A stretch of DNA of 64,000 nt, from positions 1 through 64,000 of the forward strand of contig NZ_JABBVZ010000011.1 in NCBI RefSeq assembly GCF_012933365.1, in the 5' to 3' direction. Source of the stretch: Sulfobacillus harzensis (GTDB lineage: Bacteria; Bacillota; Sulfobacillia; Sulfobacillales; Sulfobacillaceae). Below the pieces are notes generated by a model. The model saw nothing but the letters and a program-made list of their open reading frames with translations, did no database searches and was not told the origin of the DNA. Made by a program: the position numbers and the translations under genes. Of the stretch, positions 8,811-17,091 are shown piece after piece (position 1 is the stretch's first letter; every line of letters begins with the position of its first letter).

Positions 8811-9820
8811 CCTTTGGCGAAATGATTCAGCAAGCCCGCCGTCAGCGACAATGGCCACAAAGCGAGCTGGCACGAAGGCTTGGCGTCTCGCGACAAACCG
8901 TTGTCGCGTTGGAAAGCGACCAACACGCCCCCAGCTTCGAGACTGCCGTGCGCCTGGCTGATTTACTCGATCTGTCGCTTGATCAGTTGGCCTCGGCACA
9001 CCGCCTCAGCACCAGCGTTCCCACCCAAATGTTGTGGCTGGACGCCGTTTCACCCCAGGTGCCCATTCCCATTGTGTGGAGCCTCATCCAAGGGGTCCGG
9101 GTGTTGGTACCCATCTCCCTTTTGGCGACACCGTCCCCGCCTGACGCAGTCTATAATCCCGTCAGTGGGGAGGTTCGTCCCTTTCCGTCCGCCCGGCACC
9201 CAGAGGATGTCATTCTCATCGGAGGTTGCGATCCGTTTGTGCCCTGGCTTAGTCAAATATTTCACGCCGTGAGCCCCCAACATTTCTTAGAGGGCGTCTG
9301 GCTATCCAGCACGCGGGCGCTCGAAAGCTGGCGAGCCGGATTGTTGCATATCGCCGGAACCCACTTGTTTGACGCTGAGCGCGGTGTCTACAATCCCGAC
9401 AACTGGGTCAGCATCGACCATCTTAAAATTCCCTACATCGCCTGGGAAGAAGGCCTGGCTACCCGGCCCGACCATGCCCGGCTCCAGCGGGTGGCAATTC
9501 GGGACCCCGGAAGCGAAGCCCACGCACTATACGTGAGGCGGGGTCCCCATGATCTCAAGGCGGAAGTCTTTCGCACCCACCAGGCGCTGCTGGATGCCGT
9601 CGCCCTGCATCCTACTTGGGCCGGCGTAGGCTTAGGCCCACAAGCTGTGCTGATGGGATTGGATTTTACCCCCTGGGTTCTTGAACATTACGATTTATGG
9701 ATTCGTGCCAGCGATGCCAAAAGCTCTTGGTTCCCGCCGTTTGAACAAGCCTTGAGAACCAAAGAGTTGGCCCGCCGTCTCGACGCCGTTCCTCATTTAG
9801 CCCGGAAATGGAGAGAATAA
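8807..9820 (+). CDS. HTH (XRE) regulator fused to a PBP-like ligand-binding domain
   Basis: Residues 1-65 are an XRE helix-turn-helix (SELARRLGVSRQTVVALESD). Residues about 95-310 resemble the PBP-like domain seen in molybdate-responsive regulators, with a typical GSEAHALYV stretch near 235 and a final VGLGPQAV. The family is thought to bind a small ligand and control transport or molybdopterin genes. It begins in the ATGA overlap with the ATPase gene, so it is co-transcribed with the importer. I infer autoregulation of the operon in response to the transported oxyanion. No ModE domain is present elsewhere in the window. Confidence 0.75.
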   Translation: MTFGEMIQQARRQRQWPQSELARRLGVSRQTVVALESDQHAPSFETAVRLADLLDLSLDQLASAHRLSTSVPTQMLWLDAVSPQVPIPIVWSLIQGVRVLVPISLLATPSPPDAVYNPVSGEVRPFPSARHPEDVILIGGCDPFVPWLSQIFHAVSPQHFLEGVWLSSTRALESWRAGLLHIAGTHLFDAERGVYNPDNWVSIDHLKIPYIAWEEGLATRPDHARLQRVAIRDPGSEAHALYVRRGPHDLKAEVFRTHQALLDAVALHPTWAGVGLGPQAVLMGLDFTPWVLEHYDLWIRASDAKSSWFPPFEQALRTKELARRLDAVPHLARKWRE

Positions 9821-10019
9821 GGCCGTATGCGACCCAAACTTGGTGCATACGTCTGCTCCCGCCCCCTCATGCGAAGAGAGGCTCTCTCCGGAACCCGGGT
9901 CGTGACAGAGCCTCCATGCCTCAACGGCTTCCGTTTGATACCCTAAAAGAGCACTGAGCCCTGCGAAGTATTTCTCCTGGGCGGGGAGGAATGCTATCCC
10001 CATAAAAAGAGGTGATTGC
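9821..10019 (+). other. Leader region of the amino acid permease, unassigned
   Basis: Two hundred bases without a gene. A 13-bp palindrome AGAGAGGCTCTCT (about 9877-9889) and a GGGGA/TCCCC hairpin immediately before the RBS AGAGGTGA are visible. No known riboswitch was recognised. The second hairpin could affect translation start of the permease. Confidence 0.3.
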
Positions 10020-11429
10020 TTGCCGCCACGTCGTCGCAAAAAGTTGGATAGTCAAGGCCTGAGACGTGCCCTGAGCGACCGTCAGATGCAACTGTTGTCC
10101 ATGGGTGGCGTCATTGGGGTGGGATTGTTTTATGGATCGGGTCAAGCCTTGGAGCTGGCCGGGCCATCCATTCTCATCGACTATGCCATCGGCGGGTTGA
10201 TTGTTCTCATTATGATGCGGGCACTTGGCGAAATGACCGTGGAAGACCCCGTGGCTGGATCGTTCAGCCGTCATGCCGATCGGACCATGGGACCGATGGC
10301 CGGGTTTATTACCGGCGGAATGTGGTGGTTCTTTTGGGTGGCGACAGTCATGTCAGAGCTGTCTGCCATTGGTCTCTTGGTGCAGTACTGGTTTCCCAGC
10401 TTTCCTCCCTGGATTCCGGGATTGATTGCTTTAGTGCTGTTTACGGCGTCCAATCTCACCTCAGTGAAAGTCTTCGGCGAGGTCGAGTTCTGGTTTGCCG
10501 TTCTTAAGATTTTCGCCATCGGCGCATTTATTGTGGTGGGCCTCTTGCTGGCGATTATTGCTCTCTTCGGAACAAGCCATCATGAGGCGGGCTTCCCGAA
10601 TCTGTGGCGTTACCACGGATTTTTCCCCAAGGGGCTTGGCGGGATGTTGCAAGCCTTCTCATTGGTGGTGCTTGGCTATAGCGGGGTGGAAACCCTGGCC
10701 GTGACCGCCGGTGAGTCCGAAAATCCCATGGAGGCCATTCCGCGTGCGGTCACCAATGTGAGCTGGCGAATTCTCATTCTGTATTTGGGTTCGGTCTTCA
10801 TTATGCTGGTGGCCTTTCCTTGGTCGGCGCTGGCGGGACGCCACACCAGTCCCTATGTGCTGTTGTTCGCCCGCATTGGCGTTCCGGCTGCCGCCACCAT
10901 CATCAACGCCATCATCATTACGTCCGGCCTTTCCTCGTCCAATACTGGCCTCTACGGAGGCAGCCGGATGATTTTTTCCATGTCCACCGAACGATTTCTT
11001 CCTTCCGGCATGAGGACACTGAATGCCAAGAAAGTGCCCAAGTGGGCCGTGTGGACGACAGGCTTGGGCATTTCGGTCGGCATTTTGGTCACCTACTTGG
11101 CTCCCAATTCTGTCTACGTGTGGATGTCAAGCGCCGCCTCCTTTGCCGCGTTGTGGACTTGGGGCACCATCTTGGTCTCGGAGATGCTGTTTCGCAAGCG
11201 GTTTAAAGGCAAGTTGCACTATCCAACCCCAGGCTGGCCGGTCGTTCCGGTCATCGGCCTGCTTTTGATTGCCGCGACCTTAGTGGCCATTGCCATTTCG
11301 CCCTTAACCGACGTCTCCGTCTGGTCGGGAGCGGTTTGGTTGGTGTTTTTGATTGTATGGTGGTTTAGTTACGCCCGCCAGCACAATAGCGACCGCCCTG
11401 ATCCCAACAGCCAGGAAGCGTCACCTTAA
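10020..11429 (+). CDS. Amino acid permease, APC superfamily
   Basis: Secondary transporter of 469 aa with about 12 membrane helices. The first helix carries LSMGGVIGVGLFYGSG, the substrate-binding glycine-rich motif of the AAT/APC amino acid permeases, followed by EMTVEDPVAGSF. A TTG start is used after AGAGGTGAT. The family imports amino acids with protons; the specific substrate is not readable. It stands alone between the molybdate operon and a convergent quinone reductase gene and ends in a strong shared terminator. Confidence 0.9.
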   Translation: MPPRRRKKLDSQGLRRALSDRQMQLLSMGGVIGVGLFYGSGQALELAGPSILIDYAIGGLIVLIMMRALGEMTVEDPVAGSFSRHADRTMGPMAGFITGGMWWFFWVATVMSELSAIGLLVQYWFPSFPPWIPGLIALVLFTASNLTSVKVFGEVEFWFAVLKIFAIGAFIVVGLLLAIIALFGTSHHEAGFPNLWRYHGFFPKGLGGMLQAFSLVVLGYSGVETLAVTAGESENPMEAIPRAVTNVSWRILILYLGSVFIMLVAFPWSALAGRHTSPYVLLFARIGVPAAATIINAIIITSGLSSSNTGLYGGSRMIFSMSTERFLPSGMRTLNAKKVPKWAVWTTGLGISVGILVTYLAPNSVYVWMSSAASFAALWTWGTILVSEMLFRKRFKGKLHYPTPGWPVVPVIGLLLIAATLVAIAISPLTDVSVWSGAVWLVFLIVWWFSYARQHNSDRPDPNSQEASP

Positions 11430-11460
11430 CCAAAGAGGCGGGTCATTCCGCCTCTTTGGT
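11429..11460. terminator. Bidirectional intrinsic terminator
   Basis: A perfect 13-bp stem ACCAAAGAGGCGG / CCGCCTCTTTGGT with loop GTCATT. It serves the amino acid permease on the plus strand. On the minus strand its arm encodes the last codons of the quinone reductase, whose stop lies in the loop. Confidence 0.85.
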
Positions 11461-12432
11461 CAGAAGAACGATTTTACCAGTGCTCTCGCGGCTTTCCATC
11501 CATTTTTGTGCATCCGCCGCTTCATGAAGGTGATAGCGGCGACCAATCCGCATCGCGAGTTGCCCTGATTGAACGTAGGCCAATACGGCATCGGCCGCGG
11601 GCTTCAGCAATTCCGGACGGCGAGCCCGCGCCGTTCCTAAGCTGAATCCCAACACCGCCCGGCAGCTGGCATGGAGATCACCCACGCGGATATGGCCCGT
11701 TTCCCCGCTAGCGCTGCCGAAGTGCACCAACCGACCAAACCAGGCCAAAGCTTCCAGACTTCTTTCCGCTACCGTTCCCCCAACCGAGTCTAGGATGACG
11801 TCAGCCCCCTGACCATCCGTCAGCTCACGTACGGGGGCAACAAAATCCTCTTGGCTGTAATTGATGACCGCGTCGGCGCCCGCGTCTCGCGCGACGGACG
11901 CCTTTTCCTTGCGGCTTACCGTACCAATCACCATTGACGCGCCCATGAGCTTGGCGAGTTGAATGGCTGTCGTTCCGACCCCGCCGGCGGCCGCGTGAAC
12001 CAGCACGCGCTCCCCTGGGACCACACGGCCCACGTCGTGGAGCAATTTGTAGGCGGTAAACGCCACCGTCGGCAACGCGGCCGCCTGATCCCAGTCGACG
12101 GCGGCGGGTATGGGAAACACGAGATTCGCCGGCGCGACGACATATTCGGCATAGGACCCGCCCTTGGGAAACGCGATGACCCGGTCGCCCACAGCCACGC
12201 TGCCAACGCCATCGCCAATGGCCTCGACGGTACCCGCCGCGTCTAGACCGGGAATGAACGGCGGCTGTCCGGCGCCATGATATCGACCCTGCCGGGCTTT
12301 AATGTCTGCGAAGTTAACACTTGTCGCGGCAACCCGAATGAGCACCTCGCCCGGCTGAGGCTCGGGCGCGGCCACCTCCTCTAGGCGTAACACCTCGGGA
12401 CCTCCCAACGCCGTCACCACAACAGCTTTCAT
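11443..12432 (-). CDS. NADPH:quinone reductase-like medium-chain dehydrogenase
   Basis: MDR-superfamily oxidoreductase of 329 aa. It begins MKAVVVTALGGPEVL, typical of the QOR branch, and has the NADPH-binding Rossmann motif AAAGGVGTTAIQLAKLMGA near residue 145. The structural-zinc cysteines of alcohol dehydrogenases are absent. It likely reduces quinones or other activated carbonyl compounds. ATG 12432 is preferred because AGAAGGGATGAGG precedes it; a longer frame to 12579 is not supported. It is divergent from an aldo-keto reductase, which suggests a shared redox or detoxification role. Confidence 0.88.
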   Translation of the reverse strand: MKAVVVTALGGPEVLRLEEVAAPEPQPGEVLIRVAATSVNFADIKARQGRYHGAGQPPFIPGLDAAGTVEAIGDGVGSVAVGDRVIAFPKGGSYAEYVVAPANLVFPIPAAVDWDQAAALPTVAFTAYKLLHDVGRVVPGERVLVHAAAGGVGTTAIQLAKLMGASMVIGTVSRKEKASVARDAGADAVINYSQEDFVAPVRELTDGQGADVILDSVGGTVAERSLEALAWFGRLVHFGSASGETGHIRVGDLHASCRAVLGFSLGTARARRPELLKPAADAVLAYVQSGQLAMRIGRRYHLHEAADAQKWMESRESTGKIVLLTKEAE

Positions 12433-12525
12433 CCTCATCCCTTCTTTCTTTGGAAATGGGTTTCCTACTCCATTCGCTTCGCGTGTGCCATTTCCTTCCG
12501 CCCCTCCTTGTCCTTGAGTCGAGGC

Positions 12526-12565
12526 ATGCGATGTGTCACAATCGGTCAGGTTGACAACGTCGCAT
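12526..12565. promoter_or_regulatory. Interrupted inverted repeat between divergent oxidoreductase genes
   Basis: ATGCGA-TG-TGTCA (12526-12538) is mirrored by TGACA-ACG-TCGCAT (12552-12565). It sits just upstream of the aldo-keto reductase RBS and could be an operator controlling one or both divergent genes. No regulator is assigned. Confidence 0.4.
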
Positions 12566-12581
12566 TCAGGGGATGACACCT

Positions 12582-13499
12582 ATGAGAACCATGAAACTCG
12601 GATCTAGCACGCTGGAAGTGCCTGTCGTTGCGGTCGGCTGCATGCGCCTAAGCGCGCTATCGTTGAAAGAGGCCGAGGCGTACTTAGGCACAGCGCTCGA
12701 TCAAGGCGCGAACTTCTTCGACCACGCCGATATCTATGGCCAAGGCCGCTCCGAGGAGCTTTTTGCTGAGGCACTACACATGAATCCCGCCGTTCGTGAG
12801 CGCCTCATCGTGCAAAGCAAGTGCGGCATTCGCGAGGGCATGTTCGACTTCTCCAAGGAACATATTTTGAACGCCGTTGACGGTAGTCTAAAGCGGCTGA
12901 AGACCGATTATCTGGATGTCTTGCTGCTCCATCGTCCCGATGCTTTGGTGGAGCCGGAAGAGGTGGCCGAAGCCTTTGATCTCTTAGAGCAAAGTGGGAA
13001 AGTCCGCTGGTTTGGGGTATCCAACCAAAAGCCGATGCAGATCGAGCTCTTACGGAAGTTCGTCAAGCAGCCGCTCATCGCCAACCAGTTGCAGTTGAGC
13101 ATCACCAACGCCACCATGATTTCCCAAGGCATTAATGTCAACATGGAGAATCACAGCGCCGTCGACCGTGATGGCAGTGTACTGGACTATTGCCGTCTTG
13201 CCGACATCACCATTCAGCCCTGGTCACCGTTTCAATACGGGTTCTTCGAAGGCGTGTTCATTGGAAATCCCAGGTTTCAAGACTTAAACCAGACCTTGGA
13301 TCGCATTGCCGCAGCGCACCAGGTGAATTCCACCACCATCGCCATCGCCTGGTTGCTCAGGCATCCTGCCCGTATGCAACCGATTATCGGAACCATGAAC
13401 ATTGGGCGTCTGATCGATTGCGTCAAGGCAGCGGATGTTCACTTGAGTCGTGAGGAATGGTACGAGATTTATCGCGGCGCCGGCAACATTCTTCCTTAA
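12582..13499 (+). CDS. Aldo-keto reductase, YdhF-like
   Basis: NADPH-dependent reductase of about 305 aa with a TIM-barrel fold. The catalytic tetrad can be placed: Asp and Tyr in FFDHADIYGQG near residues 46-56, Lys in VQSKCGIR near 81 and His in LLLHRPD near 115. The C-terminal cofactor-binding part includes PIIGTMNIGR near 270. ATG 12582 is chosen over 12573 since AGGGG precedes it by nine bases. It is divergent from a quinone reductase; a physiological substrate cannot be given. Confidence 0.9.
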   Translation: MRTMKLGSSTLEVPVVAVGCMRLSALSLKEAEAYLGTALDQGANFFDHADIYGQGRSEELFAEALHMNPAVRERLIVQSKCGIREGMFDFSKEHILNAVDGSLKRLKTDYLDVLLLHRPDALVEPEEVAEAFDLLEQSGKVRWFGVSNQKPMQIELLRKFVKQPLIANQLQLSITNATMISQGINVNMENHSAVDRDGSVLDYCRLADITIQPWSPFQYGFFEGVFIGNPRFQDLNQTLDRIAAAHQVNSTTIAIAWLLRHPARMQPIIGTMNIGRLIDCVKAADVHLSREEWYEIYRGAGNILP

Positions 13500-13510
13500 A
13501 GAGGGTTTGG

Positions 13511-13538
13511 AGCGGGCTCATTGTACGAGCCCGCTTTG
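13511..13538 (+). terminator. Intrinsic terminator after the aldo-keto reductase
   Basis: Nine-base stem AGCGGGCTC / GAGCCCGCT with loop ATTGTAC, followed by a short TTT. Placed 11 bases after the stop. Confidence 0.7.
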
Positions 13539-13612
13539 ACTGGACGGATCGCGCAGTTTGCCGCACCGCAAGGGCCTGCCTGAGCCCGGCATGCTCCATG
13601 GCTTTTCACGAC

Positions 13613-14299
13613 TTATAAACCTTGCAGCACCATGCGTATCACCTGAGCCATCAGTTGCTCCGTCTTTTCAAGAGACGACCCGTCTTGCTTTGTAAGCAAA
13701 AGGTGGTCGACTTTACTAAGAAAGACATTATCTACGAGATTGTCTAAGACCAACACCGTCAAGCCGTGCATCGCCGACCAGAGCGTCAACGTCAGCATCT
13801 CTGCCGACGTCTCGTGTTCAATCTCTCCGGCGCTCTGTGCCGCTGCGATGCCCTGTAACACAATCTGAAGCGCGGCTTCGGCAGCCAGCTCCACGGCCTC
13901 ACGACTGTTGCCGCTATCGCGGTCTGTTTCGCGTAAGTCTGTTCGGAACATGAGGCGGTAGGTCGCGCGATGTTCCAAGGCGAAACGCACGTACGCGCTA
14001 CCAAGGGCGATGGTGCGCGCCAACGGGGTTCCCTCGGTCTTGTCATACGCCGATTCGAGCGAGGCCTCCAGCTTTTGAAATCCTTCGATGGCCAGCGCCG
14101 CAATGAGGTCGGCTTTATCTGCAAAATGATTATACGGGGCGTTATGGCTCACGCCCGCCTTCCGCGCCACTTCACGCAGGGTCACGTCCGGGGTGTCACG
14201 CTCAGCAATGAGTTGCAAAGCTGCATCGAGCAATGCACGCCGCAGGTCGCCATGATGATAGGGACGTGTTTCCTGGTTCGTACCGACACCTCTTCCCAA
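13613..14299 (-). CDS. TetR/AcrR-family transcriptional repressor
   Basis: 228-aa regulator. The N-terminal helix-turn-helix reads LREVARKAGVSHNAPYNHF (about residues 41-59) after a HHGDLRRALLDAALQLI helix. The C-terminal ligand domain resembles the WHG subgroup. The start may be TTG at 14299; no strong RBS is visible. It is divergent from an MMPL exporter whose promoter overlaps an inverted repeat, the classic layout of a local drug- or lipid-responsive repressor and its efflux target. Confidence 0.85.
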   Translation of the reverse strand: MGRGVGTNQETRPYHHGDLRRALLDAALQLIAERDTPDVTLREVARKAGVSHNAPYNHFADKADLIAALAIEGFQKLEASLESAYDKTEGTPLARTIALGSAYVRFALEHRATYRLMFRTDLRETDRDSGNSREAVELAAEAALQIVLQGIAAAQSAGEIEHETSAEMLTLTLWSAMHGLTVLVLDNLVDNVFLSKVDHLLLTKQDGSSLEKTEQLMAQVIRMVLQGL

Positions 14300-14339
14300 C
14301 GGTAACGATGTTCGTCTTCAAGGATAGCACACGCGAATA

Positions 14340-14389
14340 TTGACACTGTCTATTTTGGACGATATCCTAGCACATGTTGACATCGTCCA
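14340..14389 (+). promoter_or_regulatory. Promoter and operator candidate of the MMPL exporter
   Basis: TTGACA (14340-14345), 17-bp spacer, TATCCT (14363-14368). The inverted repeat TGGACGAT (14356-14363) / ATCGTCCA (14382-14389) covers the -10 and the start point. The -35 merges with GACACTGTC, itself palindromic. Likely the site of the divergent TetR protein. Confidence 0.6.
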
Positions 14390-14499
14390 GATCGATGGCC
14401 CGCTATATTGCAACACATTCTAGGGCGAAGGAAGCACTCTCCCGATCACGGGATTGCATGCGTCAAAAGCGCCACCGTCCAAAGGAGATGTATTGGTCG

Positions 14500-16962
14500 A
14501 TGTCGACCTTCTTGTACAGGGTGGGCCAACAAGCCTATCGGAACCCCTGGCGCTTCATCGTCGGCTGGGTCGTCATTTTAGGCATCCTCGCCACGTTATT
14601 GGGTGTCAACGGCGTCCATATAAGCAACAACATGACCATTCAGGGCACCGAGGCACAGCAGGTTTTGGATAGGCTGCATCGCGCCATGCCCAAATTGTCC
14701 GGGGGACAGGGCAGCGTGGTATTTACCGCACCGAAGCGTGAGCGGCTGGACACCCCCCAGCGTTTAGCGGCGCTTGCCCGGGTTGTCCGTCGCGTCGATC
14801 ATCTTCACGACGTCGTCAACCCTGCCAAAGGAACCCCATCGGCTCAAAATACCGCGAAACCGGAGCGTTCTCTTTCTCGCACGGCTGCGTTCGGCGGTCA
14901 TCGCGCACGCTATGGCCCATTGATGGATCACGGGGTGCCCATCCCGGGTGTAATCGTGTCATCCAACGGCCGGGTGGCTCTGTTTCAGTTCCAGTTTACC
15001 GTGCCCAATACCTCGGTGTCCTCAACGCTTCTTAGCACGATCGTTCGTGACGCGAAGTCGGCGCAGCATGGGACCGGCATTACGGTGTTGCCGACCTATT
15101 CCCTTCAGCAACAAGTCCCCCAAGAAGGATCGACAGACCTCATCGGGTTAGGTGTGGCGGCCATTGTCCTTCTCGTCACGCTAGGCTCCGTCGTGGCAGC
15201 GGGGCTTCCTATACTCATCGCGCTGGCGGGCGTGGGCGTCGGTGTGGGCGGTGCTCTGGCGTTTTCAAAATTCTTCCCGGTCGTCAACATCACCCCGGTG
15301 TTGGCCCTCATGATTGGATTGGCCGTGGGAATCGACTACTCTCTCTTTATTGTCAATCGGCAACGGCGGTTGATGATCAACCACGGGCTGAATGCGCAAG
15401 AGGCTCTGGGCCGCGCGGTGGGCACCGCCGGCACAGCCGTGCTTTTTTCCGGCAGCACGGTGGTTATTGCCTTGTGCGCCATGGTCGTGATGGGTATTCA
15501 GTTCATGTCTGTCATGGCGTTGGTCGCCGCTGCCACGGTTGCCATCACGGTGCTGTTGGCGTTGACGTTGCTTCCCGCATTATTGGGTCTGATTGGCGAG
15601 CGAATCCGTGGGCGCGCACAGGGCACGAAACAGAACCAAAGCCGGCCGCGGTGGGCGCATAAATGGGTACACGGCGTCATTACCGGCCGCTGGCTCGTCA
15701 TTGTCGGGGTGGTGGTGCTGCTCGGGGCCGCGGCAATCCCGAGCACAAAAATGAAGCTCGGGTTCCCGTCGGGGGCGACGGCGAACTTGAACACCGCATC
15801 ACGTCAAAGTTACGACGCGATTTCCTCGGCATTTGGGCCCGGATTTAACGGCCCGCTGTTGGTGGTCGCCCAACCTCGCGGCAGCTCACAGAAGATTACC
15901 CCCACGGTGCTAAGCCGTCTGGTGCTAGGCGTGCAGAAGGTCGGCGATGTTTCCCTAGTGGCGCCGATGGGGATCAGCACGCACGGCACATTAGCCGTAT
16001 TGAGTGTCATACCAAAATCCGGGCCGAATGCGCAAGCCACCATCAACTTGGTGAAACATTTGCGGTCCCGGGGCTTGCGAGTTGCCGCAAACAACCATCT
16101 CGCTCTTGGGGTGACGGGGATGACCGCTCTCAACATCGACATGTCGGCCAAGTTAGCCCATGTCTTCCCCATCTACGTGAGCATTATCGTCATCCTGTCA
16201 TTCCTCATTTTGTTGCTAGTGTTTCGTTCCATAATGGTCCCCCTTAAGGCGACGGTGGGATTTCTGCTCGGCATTTTGGCGACCTTCGGCATGTCCACGG
16301 CGGTGTTCCAATGGGGCTGGTTCCATGCCGCGTTGGGTTTCGACACCGGGGGACCCCTGTTGAGTTTTTTGCCCATTCTGGTGACAGGAATCCTATATGG
16401 CCTGGCCATGGACTATGAAATGTTCTTGGTCAGTTCTATGCGAGAATCACATGTGCACGGCCATCGGGGCACCGCCAGCGTCATTGATGGGTATGACCAA
16501 GCAAGCCGTGTCGTGGTGGCTGCCGCCACGATTATGGTCTCTGTCTTTGCCGGGTTCATCTTTAGCCCAAACATCGAAATCAAACAAATCGGGTTCGCCC
16601 TGGCGTTGGGAATCTTGATTGACGCCTTCATCATCCGGCTTACGCTGGTCCCAGCCGTAATGGCCCTGTTGGGCGACAAGAGCTGGTGGATTCCCCAGTG
16701 GCTGCATCGTAGACTGCCTAATCTCGACGTCGAGGGTGATACGTTGGTGGCCGCGCTCAGGGCCCAGGACGGGGAGCCGGGAGCCATCTCGAATCAGACG
16801 CGCGCCTTAATACTGGCGGTCGCAGCGGCGTGGAGCGCCCGCCACGGGGCGCGTCCCGGGGCCACGCTCGAGGAAGAGGAGCGACTAAAAAAGGCTTTGG
16901 AGTTGGTACGCACGATACTGGCCCGGGGGGATAATACGACCCCGGAAGCCGCCCCGGAATAG
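14500..16962 (+). CDS. MMPL-family RND transporter
   Basis: Large exporter of 820 aa with two RND halves. Each half shows a signal-anchor helix, an extracellular domain of about 130 residues and a five-to-six helix bundle. The proton-relay style motif is GLAVGIDYSLFIV in the first half and GLAMDYEMFLV in the second. The family moves lipids, siderophores or drugs across the membrane. ATG 14500 is preferred since AAAGGAG lies upstream and the protein then starts MSTFLYRV; a longer frame to 14374 is unlikely. A hydrophilic, mostly helical tail of about 70 residues ends the protein. Control by the divergent TetR is inferred. Confidence 0.88.
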   Translation: MSTFLYRVGQQAYRNPWRFIVGWVVILGILATLLGVNGVHISNNMTIQGTEAQQVLDRLHRAMPKLSGGQGSVVFTAPKRERLDTPQRLAALARVVRRVDHLHDVVNPAKGTPSAQNTAKPERSLSRTAAFGGHRARYGPLMDHGVPIPGVIVSSNGRVALFQFQFTVPNTSVSSTLLSTIVRDAKSAQHGTGITVLPTYSLQQQVPQEGSTDLIGLGVAAIVLLVTLGSVVAAGLPILIALAGVGVGVGGALAFSKFFPVVNITPVLALMIGLAVGIDYSLFIVNRQRRLMINHGLNAQEALGRAVGTAGTAVLFSGSTVVIALCAMVVMGIQFMSVMALVAAATVAITVLLALTLLPALLGLIGERIRGRAQGTKQNQSRPRWAHKWVHGVITGRWLVIVGVVVLLGAAAIPSTKMKLGFPSGATANLNTASRQSYDAISSAFGPGFNGPLLVVAQPRGSSQKITPTVLSRLVLGVQKVGDVSLVAPMGISTHGTLAVLSVIPKSGPNAQATINLVKHLRSRGLRVAANNHLALGVTGMTALNIDMSAKLAHVFPIYVSIIVILSFLILLLVFRSIMVPLKATVGFLLGILATFGMSTAVFQWGWFHAALGFDTGGPLLSFLPILVTGILYGLAMDYEMFLVSSMRESHVHGHRGTASVIDGYDQASRVVVAAATIMVSVFAGFIFSPNIEIKQIGFALALGILIDAFIIRLTLVPAVMALLGDKSWWIPQWLHRRLPNLDVEGDTLVAALRAQDGEPGAISNQTRALILAVAAAWSARHGARPGATLEEEERLKKALELVRTILARGDNTTPEAAPE

Positions 16963-17044
16963 TCCCTGGGTGATACCGGCGATGATTTCTGCGCCATCTG
17001 TGACGAGTGGCGGCCCCGGATGCGAATCTTGTTAAAAGGCCACG

Positions 17045-17073
17045 GGCACCCTCTCCACTTTGGAGGGGGTGCC
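17045..17073 (-). terminator. Intrinsic terminator after the glycine-rich protein
   Basis: Twelve base pairs (one G-U), arms 17045-17056 and 17062-17073, loop ACTTT. On the minus strand it follows the stop of the gene by about 20 bases, with a short TTTT run a few bases further on. Confidence 0.6.
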
Positions 17074-17091
17074 AAGTTGGAGACGTTCAGA

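Noticed and set aside
12433-12579. Longer start for the quinone reductase
   Set aside because: The extension is low-complexity and unlike the family; a good RBS sits before ATG 12432.
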